DNA of 48,247 nt, taken from positions 1 to 48,247 of the forward strand of contig CACWZP010000023.1 of assembly GCA_902765395.1 (NCBI GenBank), written 5' to 3'. How positions within the stretch are numbered: the stretch's first letter is position 1; each line of letters opens with the position of its first letter. The notes below the pieces were generated by a model that worked only from the letters and a program-made list of their open reading frames with translations, was not told the DNA's origin and ran no database searches. The DNA comes from an uncultured Eubacteriales bacterium. GTDB lineage: Bacteria; Bacillota; Clostridia; Christensenellales; Aristaeellaceae. Positions 1 to 7,286 of the stretch are shown here, in pieces. Both the position numbers and the translations under genes were made by a program.

Positions 1-646
1 GGAGTACACCGAGGAGAACCTCGAGCTGGTCGAAAAGGGCTGCGAGAACCTGTTCCACCACGTGAATACCGTTCTGAAGTCCGGCATCGTTCCGGTGGTG
101 TGCATCAACCAGTTCTACACCGACACCGACAGCGAGATCGCCCTGATCAAGCGCCTGTGCGCCGAGCGCGGCGTGCGCTGCGCCCAGTCCAACCACTGGC
201 GCTATGGCGGCGAGGGCGCCGTGGAGCTGGCCGAGGCGGTCGTGGACGCCTGCCAGGAGAAGCCGGAGATCAAGTTCCTGTACGACCTGGATATGCCTCT
301 TCGCGAGCGCGTGGAGCGCATCGCCAGGGAGGTCTACGGCGCGGACGGCGTGGACTGGGCGCCCCTGGCCGTGGAGAAGGCCAAGCGCTTTGAGAGCGAT
401 CCCAAGTACGCCGACTACTGCACCATGATGGTCAAGACCCACCTGTCCCTGACCCACGACCCGGCTCTGAAGGGCGTGCCCAAGGGCTGGCGGCTGCCCA
501 TCCGGGACATCCTGGAGTATGGCGGCGCGAAGTTCCTCTGCCCGATGGCAGGCACCATCTCCATGATGCCCGGCACCGCCTCCGACCCGGCCTATCGCCG
601 CGTGGACGTGGATACCGAGACCGGCAAGGTCAGCGGACTGTTCTAA
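1..646 (+). CDS. fhs: Formate--tetrahydrofolate ligase, C-terminal part
   Basis: ATP-dependent ligase joining formate to tetrahydrofolate to give 10-formyl-THF, a cytoplasmic entry point of one-carbon units. Only about 215 C-terminal residues are present; the gene begins before the window and is read in frame from base 2. Recognisable parts are the [12 protein letters not shown] segment (family INRFPTDTEAEL type), the [17 protein letters not shown] segment, [11 protein letters not shown] near the folate site, and the terminal [11 protein letters not shown]...GKVSGLF. The full family length is about 555 residues, so roughly 60% is missing from the window, not from the genome. It is followed by fchA and folD on the same strand, consistent with one C1-folate operon. 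Family assignment is sure; no sign of damage in the visible part. Confidence 0.95.
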   Translation, partial: EYTEENLELVEKGCENLFHHVNTVLKSGIVPVVCINQFYTDTDSEIALIKRLCAERGVRCAQSNHWRYGGEGAVELAEAVVDACQEKPEIKFLYDLDMPLRERVERIAREVYGADGVDWAPLAVEKAKRFESDPKYADYCTMMVKTHLSLTHDPALKGVPKGWRLPIRDILEYGGAKFLCPMAGTISMMPGTASDPAYRRVDVDTETGKVSGLF

Positions 647-688
647 GTCGACGGGGTCGACGGCCTGTTGCTGCCGTGCGGAACTGCT

Positions 689-723
689 GCATGCCTGCCC
701 CGCAGATCATGGGGCAGGCATGC
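689..723 (+). terminator. Perfect 13-bp hairpin between fhs and fchA
   Basis: Arms GCATGCCTGCCCC (689-701) and GGGGCAGGCATGC (711-723) with a 9-base loop. There is no T-run after it, so it could be a processing or stability element, or a weak or Rho-assisted terminator, inside the fhs-fchA spacer. A second small hairpin (GGGTG...CACCC, about 765-782) lies just before the fchA ribosome-binding site. Confidence 0.4.
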
Positions 724-805
724 GCGCAGCGCGGCAAAAGGACAGGATCATAGCAATGGTATGGGTGGCAGCGATGTCACCCATATTCAAGTAAAGGAGT
801 TACCT

Positions 806-1429
806 ATGCCAACGGACTTCACTAAAAAAACCTGCCGCGAATTCGTCGACGCCCTCGCATCATCGGCCCCTGCGCCGGGCGGCGGGGGAGCGGCGGCCCT
901 GGCTGGGGCCCTGGGCACGGCGCTGGGCAACATGGTGGGCAGCCTCACCGTGGGCAAGAAGAAGTACGCCGACGTGGAGGAAGAGATCATTCAGCTCAAG
1001 GCGAAGTGCGACGCGCTGCAGGCGGCTCTCCTCGACATGGTGGCCGAGGACGCCCGCTGCTTTGAGCCGCTGGCCGCGGCCTACGGCATCCCGAAGGACG
1101 ACCCGAACCGCGCCGCCGTCATGGAGGACGCGCTGATGACCGCCTGCTCGTCGCCCATGCGCATCATGGAGCTGTGCTGCCAGGCCATCGATGCCATCGC
1201 CGTGTTCGCCGAAAAGGGCAGCCGTATCGCCGTTTCCGACGCCGGCTGCGGCGCGGCGCTGTGCAAGGCGGCCCTCCAGAGCGCCAGCCTGAACGTGTTC
1301 ATCAACACGAAGGCCATGGCCGACCGGGACGCCGCAGAGGCGCTGAACGACAGGGCCAACGGGATGCTCGAAATGTACGTCCCCATGGCCGACGACATAT
1401 TCGATGCCGTGTTGTCGGGACTTGAATAA
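806..1429 (+). CDS. fchA: Methenyl-THF cyclohydrolase, FTCD_C family
   Basis: Protein of 207 residues of the formiminotransferase-cyclodeaminase C-terminal family, the FchA-type methenyltetrahydrofolate cyclohydrolase that interconverts 10-formyl-THF and 5,10-methenyl-THF. The glycine-rich PAPGGGGAAALAGALGTAL segment near residues 22-40 and the following helix with VGKKKY are typical of the family. The start at 806 is chosen because AAGGAG lies 7 bases upstream; an open frame continues to 668 but has no such site. It sits between fhs and folD, so the three enzymes would run formate to 10-formyl-THF to methenyl-THF to methylene-THF. A cyclodeaminase acting in histidine breakdown is the main alternative, but no hut genes are nearby and the context favours FchA. 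See the folD entry for why this activity may be essential here. Confidence 0.88.
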   Translation: MPTDFTKKTCREFVDALASSAPAPGGGGAAALAGALGTALGNMVGSLTVGKKKYADVEEEIIQLKAKCDALQAALLDMVAEDARCFEPLAAAYGIPKDDPNRAAVMEDALMTACSSPMRIMELCCQAIDAIAVFAEKGSRIAVSDAGCGAALCKAALQSASLNVFINTKAMADRDAAEALNDRANGMLEMYVPMADDIFDAVLSGLE

Positions 1430-1452
1430 TCCATAAAATGGGAGGTGTCAGC

Positions 1453-2340
1453 ATGTCCAACCTGCTTTCCGGCAAGGAAGTGGCCGCCGCGATGAACGCG
1501 CGGCTCCTGGCGCGTTCGGAGGCGCTGAAGGCCCGGGGAATCACCCCGAAGCTGGCCATCGTGCGATGCGGCGAAAACCAGTCCGACCTGTCCTATGAAC
1601 GCGGCGCCATGGCCCGCTCGGCGCTGACGGGCGTGGCGGCAGACGTGATCGCCCTGCCGGAAGACGTGGCGAAGGACGCGCTGATCGATCGCATCCGCGC
1701 CCTGAACGCGGACACCTCTGTCCACGGCGTGCTGCTGTTCCGGCCCCTGCCGAAGCACCTGCGCGCCTTCGACCGGGAGATCTGCAACGCCCTTGACTCC
1801 GCAAAGGACGTGGATGCCATGACGGATCTTTCCATGGCGGGCGTGTTCGAAAACCGGGACGACCTGGGCTTCCCACCCTGCACGCCCCGGGCATGCATGG
1901 AGATTCTGGACCACTACGGCATCGACCCCGCCGGCAAGCGCGCTGTGGTGATCGGCCGCAGCCTGGTGGTGGGGCGGCCCCTGGCCATGATGCTGATGGT
2001 CCGCAACGCCACCGTCACCCTGTGCCACACCCGCACGGTGGACGTGGCGGGGGAGGCCCGCCGCGCGGACATCCTGGTCACCTCCGCGGGGGTGCTGGGT
2101 TCGCTGACGAAGGATTTCGTCCGCCCCGGCCAGGTGGTCATCGACGTGTCCATCAACTGGGACGCCAACAAGCCCAACGCCAGGGGCGGCCTGGGGGCCA
2201 TTGCGGGCGACGCCGTGTTCGACGACGTGGCGAGCATCGTGGACGCCATCACGCCCGTGCCCGGCGGCGTGGGCGCGGTGACCACCAGCGTGCTGATGGG
2301 GCACGTGATCGAGGCGGCCGAAAGGCAGATGAAACCGTAA
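1453..2340 (+). CDS. folD: FolD-family methylene-THF dehydrogenase, probably without cyclohydrolase activity
   Basis: FolD-family protein of 295 residues, normally a bifunctional NAD(P)-dependent methylene-THF dehydrogenase and methenyl-THF cyclohydrolase. The Rossmann part is intact (VVIGRSLVVGRPLAMML, about 160-176) and the C-terminal TPVPGGVGAVTTSVLM motif is present. In the folate site Tyr48 is kept, but the general-base Lys four residues later (YxxxK, Lys56 in the human enzyme) is Ala52. The usual GxxVQLPLP motif reads GVLLFRPLP, so the catalytic Gln is Phe96. The KDVDAM aspartate (Asp121) remains. I infer a monofunctional dehydrogenase that depends on the adjacent fchA. The start at 1453 is chosen because GGAGG (1441-1445) precedes it; an ATG at 1438 overlaps that site. 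Spacing to fchA is 23 bases, so co-transcription is likely. Confidence 0.92.
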   Translation: MSNLLSGKEVAAAMNARLLARSEALKARGITPKLAIVRCGENQSDLSYERGAMARSALTGVAADVIALPEDVAKDALIDRIRALNADTSVHGVLLFRPLPKHLRAFDREICNALDSAKDVDAMTDLSMAGVFENRDDLGFPPCTPRACMEILDHYGIDPAGKRAVVIGRSLVVGRPLAMMLMVRNATVTLCHTRTVDVAGEARRADILVTSAGVLGSLTKDFVRPGQVVIDVSINWDANKPNARGGLGAIAGDAVFDDVASIVDAITPVPGGVGAVTTSVLMGHVIEAAERQMKP

Positions 2341-2404
2341 ACCCCGCAAGAACAGCCGCCTTGACGTCCACACGCATCCATCCCGTACAAAAGGAGCATC
2401 CGCC

Positions 2405-3697
2405 ATGAAAACTGCCCGCGCAATCCATCCCGCCCGCCTGTTGAAGCTGACCTTCTGCGCCTTCACGCTGGCTTTCTTCATCGCGGCGCTGATCGCCCCG
2501 GACAGGGCGGACATGCTTCCCGGACTTGCGCGCATCCTCACGGGCCAGGCCCAGCTGACCAAGGACTATTTCAAGCCGGAGCTGGGCGGGCTGTCGGCAT
2601 CGATGCTGAACACGGCGCTGCTGGCCGCCATCTGCACGGGCCTGACCTTCCTGCCGGGCGTGCAGGTGACCGGCGCGACGGCCCTGGCCTGGTTCCTGAC
2701 CGTAGGCTTCGGCACCTACGGCATGAACCCGCTGAACATGCTGCCGCTTGTGCTGGGCGTGGGGGTTTACTCGCTGATCCGCCGGGAGCCCTTTTCAAAG
2801 AACGTCCACTTCGCCATGTTTGCCACCGGCCTATCGCCGATCATCACCCAGGTGCTGCTCTACTACCCATCCTTTGAAAACGGGCCGCGCGTCACGCCGC
2901 TGGGCGTCATCCTCGCGGTAGTCATCAGCCTGGTCGTGGGCTGCGCAATGCCCGCACTGTGCGCCCATTCCCCGGCATTCCACAAGGGCCACAACCTCTA
3001 CAACGCCGGCCCTGCCGCGGGCTTCCTGTGCTTTCTGATCTTCGCCGCGCTGTACAAGACTGCCGGCGTGGAAGCGCCCGCCATCACCGCAGACCTGGGC
3101 GAGGGGCACCCGCTGTTCGTCAACCTGTTCTGCGGGATTTGCTTTGCGCTTTGCCTCCTCGCAGGTCTCATCATAAACGGCGGCATTGGGGACTACGGCC
3201 GACTGCTGAAGGACTCCGGCTATCGCTCCGATTTCACGCAAAAATACAGCGCCGGGTCCATTATGATGAACCTCGGCGTCTACGGCCTGTTTATTCTTTT
3301 GTACTACAACCTCATCGGCGCCGCCTTCACCGGCCCCACCATAGGCGCGGTGTTCTGCATGGTGTGCTGCTTCGCCATGGGCGCGACGCCCCGGAACGTG
3401 CTGCCCATCATGGTGGGCTACGGGGCAATGGGGCTCCTGAACCGCCTGGGCCTGGTGGCCTTCCCTGTGAACGGCCAGGCGCTGGTGGTGGGCCTTTGCT
3501 ATGCCAGCGGACTGGCCCCTGTGGCCGGGGAGTTCGGGCCTGTCGCCGGGATCGCCGCCGCCATGCTGCACTATGTCCTCGTCACCAGCGTGCCCGCCAT
3601 CCACGGCGGCTTCAACCTGTACAACGGCGGTTTCACCGCGGGCATCGTGTGCTTTATCATCGTGCCGGTGCTGGAGCACTACAGGAAAAGAGTTTAG
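2405..3697 (+). CDS. DUF1576-family polytopic membrane protein
   Basis: Very hydrophobic protein of 430 residues with about ten predicted membrane segments, resembling the DUF1576 family, for which I know no established function. It has two related halves: HKGHNLYNAGPAAG at 193-206 and HGGFNLYNGGFTAG at 400-413 both lie at the end of a hydrophobic run and begin another. Such internal duplication of a polar HxGxNLYNxGxxAG signature inside membrane is typical of transporters with pseudo-symmetry, so a permease role is an inference. It begins 64 bases after folD, with AAAGGAG just upstream, so it is probably read with the C1-folate genes. A substrate linked to formate or folate metabolism is a hypothesis only. 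Its stop codon lies in a repeat element shared with the convergent gene. Confidence 0.8.
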   Translation: MKTARAIHPARLLKLTFCAFTLAFFIAALIAPDRADMLPGLARILTGQAQLTKDYFKPELGGLSASMLNTALLAAICTGLTFLPGVQVTGATALAWFLTVGFGTYGMNPLNMLPLVLGVGVYSLIRREPFSKNVHFAMFATGLSPIITQVLLYYPSFENGPRVTPLGVILAVVISLVVGCAMPALCAHSPAFHKGHNLYNAGPAAGFLCFLIFAALYKTAGVEAPAITADLGEGHPLFVNLFCGICFALCLLAGLIINGGIGDYGRLLKDSGYRSDFTQKYSAGSIMMNLGVYGLFILLYYNLIGAAFTGPTIGAVFCMVCCFAMGATPRNVLPIMVGYGAMGLLNRLGLVAFPVNGQALVVGLCYASGLAPVAGEFGPVAGIAAAMLHYVLVTSVPAIHGGFNLYNGGFTAGIVCFIIVPVLEHYRKRV

Positions 3698-3781
3698 AGT
3701 TGAGCGTTCAGAGTTCAGATTGAATGGCGCTCGGACGATCCCCGTATCGCTTCGCTATTCGCTAAACTCTAATCACTCAAC
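3691..3781. repeat. Interspersed inverted-repeat element with GAGTT-type heptads
   Basis: Left side carries GAGTTTAGAGTTGAG then GTTCAGAGTTCAG; the right side (about 3762-3780) carries the inverted form CTAAACTCTAATCACTCAAC. The stop codon of the DUF1576 gene (3695-3697) and the stop of the convergent cyclo-ligase (3769-3771) both lie inside the arms. A similar element lies at about 40905-41012. Confidence 0.55.
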
Positions 3782-4311
3782 ACCGCATCCACCCTGATGT
3801 CATGCGCCTCTGACGGTATGTCTTTGACGACCTGGAAGTCGTAGCACAGCGCCAGCGTGGGGTGCCCCGGGTGCTCCCAGAGCCACCGGTCGTAGTACCC
3901 GCCGCCGTAGCCCACGCGGTGCCCGTCCCGGTCGAAGGCCACCCCGGGCATCAGTATGAGTGCGGCCTCGTCGTCGGCCACCGGCCCGTCCTCCGTGGGC
4001 TCCAGTATGCCGAACGCCCCCTGCGGCGCGAGCTGGTCGAAGCGGTCGAACCAGATGAACCGCATCCCATTGCCAACCACCTTCGGCACGGCAACGCGCT
4101 TGCCTTCATCCCAGGCCCTTTCGATGATGGGCCGGGTGCGCACCTCCTGGTTGAAGGCGATGTAGACATACACGGACTTCGCCGCCCGCCATTGCGCCGT
4201 CCGGTACAGCTTTTCCGCCAGCACGGCGCTCCTGGATTCCACCTCCGCCGCCGTCATGGCGCGTTTTTTTTCGCCGATCGCCCTTCGCAGCTCGCGCTTG
4301 TCCACGGTCAT
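3769..4311 (-). CDS. 5-formyltetrahydrofolate cyclo-ligase
   Basis: Protein of 180 residues, full length for the MTHFS (YgfA/Fau) family, which uses ATP to convert 5-formyl-THF to 5,10-methenyl-THF and so recycles an inhibitory side product of C1-folate metabolism. The N-terminal [15 protein letters not shown] helix, the ATP-binding [23 protein letters not shown] motif region (shown here as its core [11 protein letters not shown]) and the C-terminal [10 protein letters not shown], resembling the usual D.xxD.xxT end, all fit. It faces the fhs-fchA-folD-DUF1576 genes tail to tail, reinforcing the C1 theme of this region. The last residues and the TAG stop are supplied by the repeat element at 3691-3781, which may have replaced the original end. 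The start ATG at 4311 is preceded by GGAGG at about 4315. Confidence 0.93.
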   Translation of the reverse strand: MTVDKRELRRAIGEKKRAMTAAEVESRSAVLAEKLYRTAQWRAAKSVYVYIAFNQEVRTRPIIERAWDEGKRVAVPKVVGNGMRFIWFDRFDQLAPQGAFGILEPTEDGPVADDEAALILMPGVAFDRDGHRVGYGGGYYDRWLWEHPGHPTLALCYDFQVVKDIPSEAHDIRVDAVLSD

Positions 4312-4378
4312 CCCTCCATATCCGTTTTCTATAATAGCAGCACGGCGTCTGTCGCGGGTTTAAACCTTTGTAAACCGT

Positions 4379-4406
4379 TTGACATTTTACTTCAGTGCGG
4401 TAAAAT
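4379..4406 (+). promoter_or_regulatory. Sigma-A promoter of metA
   Basis: TTGACA (4379-4384), 16-base spacer, TAAAAT (4401-4406). The predicted transcript start falls near 4413, at the AAGGAG ribosome-binding site (4413-4418), so the leader would be very short and leaves no room for a riboswitch. Confidence 0.7.
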
Positions 4407-4428
4407 ATCAATAAGGAGTTGTTTTGCC

Positions 4429-5346
4429 ATGCCGATCAAGATTCCCAACAGCCTGCCAGCCACCAGTGTGCTGGAGGGCGAAAATATATTCGTCATCACC
4501 GAGAGCCGGGCCATCAGCCAGGACATCCGCCCGCTGCACATACTGATACTGAACCTGATGCCCACCAAGATCGCCACCGAGACGCAGCTGGCCCGGGTGC
4601 TGGGCAACACGCCGCTGCAGGTGGAGCTGGAGTTCCTGCAGGTCAGCACTCACGAGGCCAGGAACGTGTCCCAGCGGCACCTGCTGTACTTCTACAAGAC
4701 CTTCGACCAGATCCGGGACAATAAGTACGACGGCATGGTCATCACCGGCGCGCCGGTGGAGCAGATGGCCTTTGAAGAGGTGGACTACTGGGACGAGCTG
4801 TGCCAGATCATGGAGTGGAGCAAGACCCACGTCCACAGCACCTTCCACATCTGCTGGGGCGCCCAGGCCGGGCTTTACTACCACTACGGCATCCGCAAGG
4901 TGCCGCTGGAGAAGAAGCTGTTCGGCGTGTTCCCGCACCGGGTGGAGCGCAAGAGCAGCATACTGTTCCGTGGCTTTGACGACATCTTCATGGTGCCGCA
5001 CTCCCGCCACACCACCATCCTGCGTCAGGACGTGGAGGCAGTGCCCCAGTTGAAGATCCTGGCCTCCTCCGAGGAGGCGGGCATCTACGCCATGGCCACC
5101 GACCAGGGCCGCCAGGTGTTCATCACCGGCCATTCCGAGTACGACCCGGACACGCTGGAGAAGGAGTACCTGCGAGACAAGAACGCGGGCCTGCCCATCG
5201 AGGTGCCGAAGAACTACTATCCCAATGACGACGACACCCAGCCGCCCGTGGCCAGCTGGCGCGCCCACGCGAACCTGCTGTACTGCAACTGGCTGAACTA
5301 CTTCGTCTACCAGAACACGCCCTACGATCTGAGCGAAATCAAATAA
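4429..5346 (+). CDS. metAA: Homoserine O-acetyltransferase (MetA type)
   Basis: Full-length MetA-family protein of 305 residues that activates homoserine at its hydroxyl for methionine synthesis. The catalytic Cys142 is in HICWGAQA, and the TGHSEYD segment carries the other catalytic residues (His and Glu). The acyl-CoA specificity position 111 is Glu in [12 protein letters not shown]. In the family Gly111 goes with succinyl-CoA and Glu111 with acetyl-CoA, so acetyl transfer is predicted. The start at 4429 follows AAGGAG by 10 bases; upstream in-frame sequence to 3862 is only the antisense shadow of the cyclo-ligase. The gene is monocistronic, with its own promoter and a hairpin after it. hom, asd and thrC, which make or share the homoserine pool, are 28-30 kb away in the same window. 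Confidence 0.95.
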   Translation: MPIKIPNSLPATSVLEGENIFVITESRAISQDIRPLHILILNLMPTKIATETQLARVLGNTPLQVELEFLQVSTHEARNVSQRHLLYFYKTFDQIRDNKYDGMVITGAPVEQMAFEEVDYWDELCQIMEWSKTHVHSTFHICWGAQAGLYYHYGIRKVPLEKKLFGVFPHRVERKSSILFRGFDDIFMVPHSRHTTILRQDVEAVPQLKILASSEEAGIYAMATDQGRQVFITGHSEYDPDTLEKEYLRDKNAGLPIEVPKNYYPNDDDTQPPVASWRAHANLLYCNWLNYFVYQNTPYDLSEIK

Positions 5347-5362
5347 CACTCCCGTATACGCC

Positions 5363-5389
5363 GCAGGGGCGCCGCAATGGCGCCCCTGC
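5363..5389. terminator. Hairpin between convergent metA and glgA
   Basis: Arms GCAGGGGCGCC (5363-5373) and GGCGCCCCTGC (5379-5389), loop of 5 bases. The T-run is weak on either strand, so it is a probable shared terminator rather than a textbook one. Confidence 0.6.
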
Positions 5390-5405
5390 CTTGTATATCA
5401 TATTG

Positions 5406-6875
5406 TCAGTTGGCCGTGCCCAGCTCGTCGTACAGGGCCAGGTATTCCTCGGCGGATTTCTCCCAGGACACGTCCTTGGCCATATCCCGAAGCACCATTT
5501 CGTTCCAGCGCTCCCGGTTCTCCAGGTACAGCGCCTTGGCGCGCCGCACCGCGTCCAGCAGCAGGTCGGCCTCGTAGCGGTCGAAGGTGAAGCCGTTGCC
5601 CTCGTCGGTGACCTCGTTGTAGGGTGCCACAGTATCCTTCAGGCCGCCGGTCTCGCGCACGATGGGAATTGTGCCGTAGCGCATGGCGATCAGCTGGGTC
5701 AGGCCGCAGGGCTCGAACAGACTGGGCACCATCAGCGCGTCGCTGGAGGCGTAGATCTGGTGGGCCAGCGCCTCGTTGTACTGGATATAGGCGCAGACGC
5801 TGCCCTTGTTCTGGCTCTCGTAATACCGGAATGCGCCCTCATAGCGGGGATCGCCGGTGCCCAGGATGACCACCTGGGTGTTCTCGTCCAGCAGCTCCTC
5901 AAATACAGCATTCACCAGGTCCAGGCCCTTCTGGTCGGTGAGCCTGGAGACCAGGCCCAGCATGAACTTGCCGGGATCTTCGTCCAGGCCCAGCTTTTCC
6001 TGCAGCGCCAGCTTGTTCTGAGCCTTCTTTTCCAGCGCGTCCGCGGCGCTGTAGGGAGCGGGCAGCAGTTCGTCGGTCTCGCTGTTCCAAATGTCCACGT
6101 CGATGCCGTTCACGATGCCGTGCAGCTTGTCCTTGTGATAGCGCAGGTGGCCGTCCAGGCCCTCGCCGTAGAAGGTGGTCTGGATCTCCTGGGCATAGGT
6201 GGCGGACACAGTGGTCACCCGGTCGGCATAGGCCAGGCCGCCTTTGAACATGTTGGCCTCGTCGTCATTCTGCTTGAACACGGGATAGTCGAACAGGTAG
6301 TCCGGCAGGCCCGTCCAGTATTTCAAGTGGCCGATGCTGCAGATGCCCTGGAAGCGCAGGTTATGGATGGTCAGTATGCTGCGGGCGCTGCCCACCGGGG
6401 TGGGGGCGAAGCGGGTGCGCAGGTAGACTGGCACCAGCGCGGCCTGCCAGTCGTGGCAGTGGATGATGTCCGGCACCCACTCCAGGAAGTTCAGCGCCGC
6501 CAGCGCGGCCTTGGAGAAGAAGCAGAACTTGGGGATGTCCTCCCACAGGCCGGTGTAGGGATTGCCCCAGTCGAAGAACTCCCGGTTCTCGATGAAGTCA
6601 TAGATCACGCCGTCCAGCTCCGTCTCCATGATGCCCACGAAGAAGGCGCGGCCGTCCTGGCACAGGTCCATCATGAACGATCCCCGGAAGTTCATCTTGT
6701 CCTTGAATTTCTGGGGGATGCAGTTGTAGTAGGGCATGAGCACCCGCACCTCGCAGCCCTGGCGGATCAGGGCGCGGGGCAGGGCGTACATCACGTCGCC
6801 CAGGCCGCCGGTCTTCACAAAGGGATAGCTCTCCGAGCCGACAAATGCGATTTTGCGCTGCGCGTTGACAGACAT
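5406..6875 (-). CDS. glgA: Glycogen synthase (ADP-glucose type, GT5)
   Basis: Protein of 489 residues, normal length for bacterial GlgA, which adds glucose from ADP-glucose to the non-reducing ends of glycogen. The ADP-glucose-binding KTGGLGDV motif is at residues 21-28, HDWQAAL follows near 142, and the C-terminal GT-B half holds SRLTDQKGLDL, the PSLFEPCGLTQLIAM motif with the catalytic glutamate, and TGGLKDTV. AAGGAGAGAGAGCC precedes the ATG at 6875. It lies 51 bases after a small membrane protein gene on the same strand and may be read with it. No other glg genes are in the window, which is unusual because glgC/glgD/glgB often adjoin. No defects seen. Confidence 0.96.
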   Translation of the reverse strand: MSVNAQRKIAFVGSESYPFVKTGGLGDVMYALPRALIRQGCEVRVLMPYYNCIPQKFKDKMNFRGSFMMDLCQDGRAFFVGIMETELDGVIYDFIENREFFDWGNPYTGLWEDIPKFCFFSKAALAALNFLEWVPDIIHCHDWQAALVPVYLRTRFAPTPVGSARSILTIHNLRFQGICSIGHLKYWTGLPDYLFDYPVFKQNDDEANMFKGGLAYADRVTTVSATYAQEIQTTFYGEGLDGHLRYHKDKLHGIVNGIDVDIWNSETDELLPAPYSAADALEKKAQNKLALQEKLGLDEDPGKFMLGLVSRLTDQKGLDLVNAVFEELLDENTQVVILGTGDPRYEGAFRYYESQNKGSVCAYIQYNEALAHQIYASSDALMVPSLFEPCGLTQLIAMRYGTIPIVRETGGLKDTVAPYNEVTDEGNGFTFDRYEADLLLDAVRRAKALYLENRERWNEMVLRDMAKDVSWEKSAEEYLALYDELGTAN

Positions 6876-6926
6876 AGGCTCTCTCTCCTTGCTTGAAATA
6901 TGATTGTTGCCGGGTCAAGCCCGGTA

Positions 6927-7199
6927 TCAGTCGTTGATGAGCACCACGTTGGAGTAGTGGGTCAGGTAGGTCTTGCCGCCGATGGTGACCTGTACGGTGT
7001 CGGAATTGCTGAAGTCCAGCCAGGAGCTGACCTTGCCCTCCACGATCTCCCCGTTGGGCAGGGCGAGTATGGCGCGATCGAAGCGATAGCTGGTGTCCAC
7101 CAGCCTGCGGTTGCCGTGGGTCAGTTCAAAGTAGATCACGCCGCCAATCACCGCGATGACCAGGAGGACCACCGCCGCGATGATGAGCTTCTTTTTCAT
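6927..7199 (-). CDS. Small single-pass membrane protein, unknown function
   Basis: Predicted protein of 90 residues. The N-terminus is MKKK followed by one strongly hydrophobic segment (about residues 4-24), then an outside domain of about 65 residues with a repeated beta-strand look (DRAILALPNGEIVEGKV, DTVQVTIGGKTYLTHYSNV). I do not recognise the family by name; the outside part resembles small export-anchored domains that bind or sense a ligand, which is only an impression. The ATG at 7199 is chosen because GAGGAGATACCC precedes it. A promoter fits upstream. It may form a two-gene unit with glgA. Confidence 0.75.
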   Translation of the reverse strand: MKKKLIIAAVVLLVIAVIGGVIYFELTHGNRRLVDTSYRFDRAILALPNGEIVEGKVSSWLDFSNSDTVQVTIGGKTYLTHYSNVVLIND

Positions 7200-7244
7200 G
7201 GGTATCTCCTCTTCCTCTGGACGCAATGTTATATCTTTGAGATT

Positions 7245-7273
7245 ATTTTAACATGTCGGCGCGGATTTGTCCA
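7245..7273 (-). promoter_or_regulatory. Promoter of the small membrane protein gene (and possibly glgA)
   Basis: On the minus strand TGGACA (7273-7268), 17-base spacer, TAAAAT (7250-7245). The start of transcription would be near 7238, about 40 bases before the ATG at 7199. Confidence 0.55.
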
Positions 7274-7286
7274 TACAAATCCCAAT

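Noticed and set aside
1081-2562. Long open frame of 493 codons on the minus strand opposite fchA and folD
   Set aside because: It is a GC-rich antisense shadow: His/Gly/Arg-rich, no family motif, no start signal, and it covers two clear genes. The same holds for long antisense frames at 8469-10505, 19034-21355, 27183-29003 and 32632-35004.
4312-4428. SAM riboswitch in front of metA
   Set aside because: The promoter leaves a leader of only about 16 bases and no riboswitch stems are seen.
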